DNA of 64,000 nt from Candidula unifasciata (lineage: Eukaryota > Mollusca > Gastropoda > Stylommatophora > Geomitridae), in NCBI GenBank assembly GCA_905116865.2, contig CAJHNH020002530.1, positions 30,001 through 94,000 of the forward strand. Reading direction: 5' to 3'. Both the position numbers and the translations under genes were made by a program. Shown here one piece after another: positions 61,796-64,000 of this stretch (position 1 is its first letter; the number at the start of each line of letters is the position of its first letter). A model generated the notes under the pieces. That model saw only the letters and a list, made by a program, of their open reading frames with translations, was not told where the DNA came from and made no database searches.

Positions 61796-62289
61796 GCTTA
61801 AATTGAATGTTTTGAGCTAAAAGGTGTAGATGTTGCAGCCTAGCTGTAAACCATTCTTCCCTCCCCCCAAGAAGATGAAAAATAAATGATTTGAACTCAA
61901 AACCATCTGACAGGCAGGCCAGCGTGTATCTGCTACTACTACGCTACAACGGTAGGTACCAGTAGCACTTTGATTATATGTCCAAATGGCCTTTCCTTTG
62001 AGTATATGCTCGCCTGATCATCTAGTTTTAACAGCTATTTTTAAGTAGCTGTTAGTTACTCCTGTCTGTTCGGGGTATCCGCAGCATGCGTCCCACAAAC
62101 CACATCTCCATCACCTCCCAAGTTCTTTTTTAGTTTGTTCATTCACACTCCAAGACTCACAGCCGTACCCATGATACAACACGTACCCATGATACATGTT
62201 TGAACCGCCTAGCCTTGATCTTTAGCCTTAGACTTAGTCTTAGTTGTTGTCTTGTCCGGCTTTCTAGCGTAGTTGGCTAAACTGAATTG
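61796..62289. other. No gene; possible decayed non-LTR piece
   Basis: 62090-62190 ('cccatgatacaacacgtacc', duplicated) resembles reversed non-LTR sequence but is too decayed to assign. Confidence 0.35.
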
Positions 62290-62475
62290 CGTGGTGACCG
62301 GGTGACGAACTCCTCGTGGTCCGGGTTCACTCCGGGGTGTAGGCAGAAAAGCCACATTTCTCCCAGATTTACGGTATTTACAATGGGATCAAGGCTGAAA
62401 GGTTGCGATATCCATAATACCGAGCCTAAGTGTTAACAACTCATAGCTTCTGGATACTCAAACAAACAAACAATT
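62290..62475 (+). mobile_element. S-zeta tRNA-like SINE, copy 2
   Basis: 'accgggtgacgaactcctcg', 'gtccgggttcactccggggt' (box B), 'gttgcgatatccataatacc', end (AAAC)n. Confidence 0.75.
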
Positions 62476-62904
62476 GTAGTCTTAGTCGAGGCTTCAACTT
62501 CACTGTAATCAGGGTTTCCCCACACTTGCTCCGTTCCTGCGCCAGTGAAAATCAAATGAAATGTCCCTCACTGTTGCATCTGAAAAACTGCTGAACAAAC
62601 AAACAGTCCCGAAACAATCCAGAAATATGCAGACACATTAAATATACACCCTGTAAATCTAAAAACTGCAACACCTCCATGGAGAACAAACTTAAGACAA
62701 AAAACTGCATGTACAAGTTTAATTCAATGGAATGATTTCAAAAACGAACAACAAACACACACACAATTATACATAGAAGTTAAAAAAAAAAAAAAAAAAA
62801 TCACTCTACCCTGTTGTGTGACGCAGGTGTCAAATGAAGCAAAATAATTACTAAGCAATTTTGTAATTATAACTCAGTTAACACACATTAACTATTCATA
62901 CAAT

Positions 62905-62935
<31 letters not shown>
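62476..62935. other. No gene; A and C homopolymers
   Basis: A run 62781-62800 and C run 62910-62934; otherwise unassigned. Confidence 0.4.
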
Positions 62936-63500
62936 GAAGTTCCATATGGGGGGGGGGGGAGGACACATTCACTGCCTCCTAAAACAACCCTGTCCTTACA
63001 GTCGACTATTTAGGCGTGTTATCTTTAAAGTATGTCTGCCTGCGAAGCGAGAAACCAACAGTCTTGCCAGATCTTTAAAATGGATGTGCATGGAAAACTC
63101 AAATTCTGGAAGAGATCAAAGTCCAGAAGTGGACAAACAACCAGAACTTTCTGCTGGAGTTTACAAACAGTGAAGAGGACAAAAAACCAGAACTTTCTGC
63201 TGGAGTTTACAGACAGTGAAGAGGACAAATAACTAGAACTTTCTGCTGGAGTTTACAAACAGTAAAGAGGACACATAACCATAACTTTCTGCTGGAGTTT
63301 ACAGACAGTAAAGAGGAAACATAACCAGAACTTTCTGCTGGAGTTTACAGACAGTGAAGAGGACAAATAACCAAAACTTTCTGCTGGAGTTCACAGACAG
63401 TAAAGAGGACAAATAACCAAAACTTTCTGCTGGAGTTTACAAACAGTAAAGAGGACACATAACCAGAACTTTCTGCTGGAGTTTACAGACGGTGAACAGG
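62936..63500 (+). mobile_element. R280 retroposon whose tail expanded into a 46-bp minisatellite
   Basis: R280 body 62936-63125 (ttatctttaaagtatgtctg, gaaactcaaattctgga-type blocks), then about eight copies of ataaccagaactttctgctg + gagtttacagacagtgaagaggacaa in two pieces (63130-63500). Confidence 0.85.
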
Positions 63501-63825
63501 AAAAAGACTGGCTTTTCTTCACAATTTACAATCTTCATGTAAGATGGCCTGAAAAATTATCTTTTTTAAACATGATCATTTGCTGGGGTGGGAAAAGGGT
63601 GTGGCTGGGGGAGGGGGGGGGGCGTACCTGTGGAGGTGATATTGTATACCCATATGTATCTATATGAAAATTTTCAAAAGATCTGCAACAAAACTCACTT
63701 TTTAATAGTAATACTGAAGAACTCAATTTAATTCAAATTCTGAACCTACGTCTTCACTCTTAAATTTTGACATATTCATGGCATTGTGGTGCTGGGGTGT
63801 CTGTGGATTATCTACCTCCCCGGGA
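63501..63825. other. No feature recognised
   Basis: G-rich run 63608-63622; otherwise unassigned. Confidence 0.4.
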
Positions 63826-64000
63826 CATCTAAACAGAATACAGCCACAACACTCCCCAGAGTGCCAGCTATGTAACTACCCCTACGAAACTGTTGAACAC
63901 CATCTCTTTGAGTGGCCAAAACTCAGCGAGACAAGAAGAATGCTACTCCCTCCGAGACCAGACAAGTGGAACACCTTGTACGGAGGAAAAGAACAGCTTG
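63826..64000 (+). mobile_element. Non-LTR family A 3' end, second direct copy, cut by window edge
   Basis: Matches about 106-280 with only a few substitutions ('ctcagcgagacaagaagaat' against 'ctcagtgagactagaagagt'). Carries the same CQLCNYPYETVEHHL knuckle. Confidence 0.8.

Overview
The window is animal (metazoan) genomic DNA. It holds one recognisable gene, a p53/p63/p73-family transcription factor on the + strand. I place it in a mollusc, most likely a gastropod, by inference. The supports are a single p53-family locus with both a p53-like and a SAM-containing p63/p73-like 3' end, hAT miniature elements that look like SPIN (reported from a pond snail), and the mix of non-LTR retroelement remnants and tRNA-like SINEs. 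No rRNA, functional tRNA, CRISPR or bacterial feature was found.

Gene layout. Ten exons were assembled by hand from splice sites and reading phase: 6905-7000, 10555-10625, 15770-15848, 17321-17837 (almost the whole DNA-binding domain in one exon), 20289-20389 (nuclear localisation signal), 24211-24332 (tetramerisation domain). There are then two alternative 3' routes, both entered in the same phase. Exon 7a (29899-29998) ends in a stop after 32 basic residues and gives a short p53-like protein (361 codons visible). Exons 7b, 8, 9 and 10 (36931-37185, 39846-39939, 42597-42756, 45422-45580) add an acidic linker, a SAM domain and a p63-like C-terminus (about 550 codons). All phases add up except one extra base in exon 9, which breaks the SAM frame as read. 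The transactivation-domain exons and promoter are not in the window.

Surroundings. Introns and the 18 kb beyond the last exon are full of repeats. They include many 5'-truncated non-LTR retrotransposon tails on both strands, an RNase H-bearing non-LTR family with a conserved zinc-finger-like tail, several tRNA-like SINE families (called S-alpha to S-zeta here), a roughly 280-bp retroposon (R280), a roughly 220-bp repeat (R220), two SPIN-like hAT MITEs with target-site duplications, another MITE, a 430-bp foldback element, and more than 25 minisatellites. The largest minisatellite is 3.3 kb (57550-60858).

Most notable: tandem amplification has copied exon ends together with their splice donors in two introns. 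In the exon 3 case all three donors stay in one open frame. An inverted, decayed copy of exon 7a lies 1.6 kb upstream of the real one. A minisatellite begins directly after the short-isoform stop codon. A candidate minus-strand exon with good splice sites lies inside intron 6. Coordinates of interspersed repeats are approximate (about 10-20 bases) because they were judged by eye.
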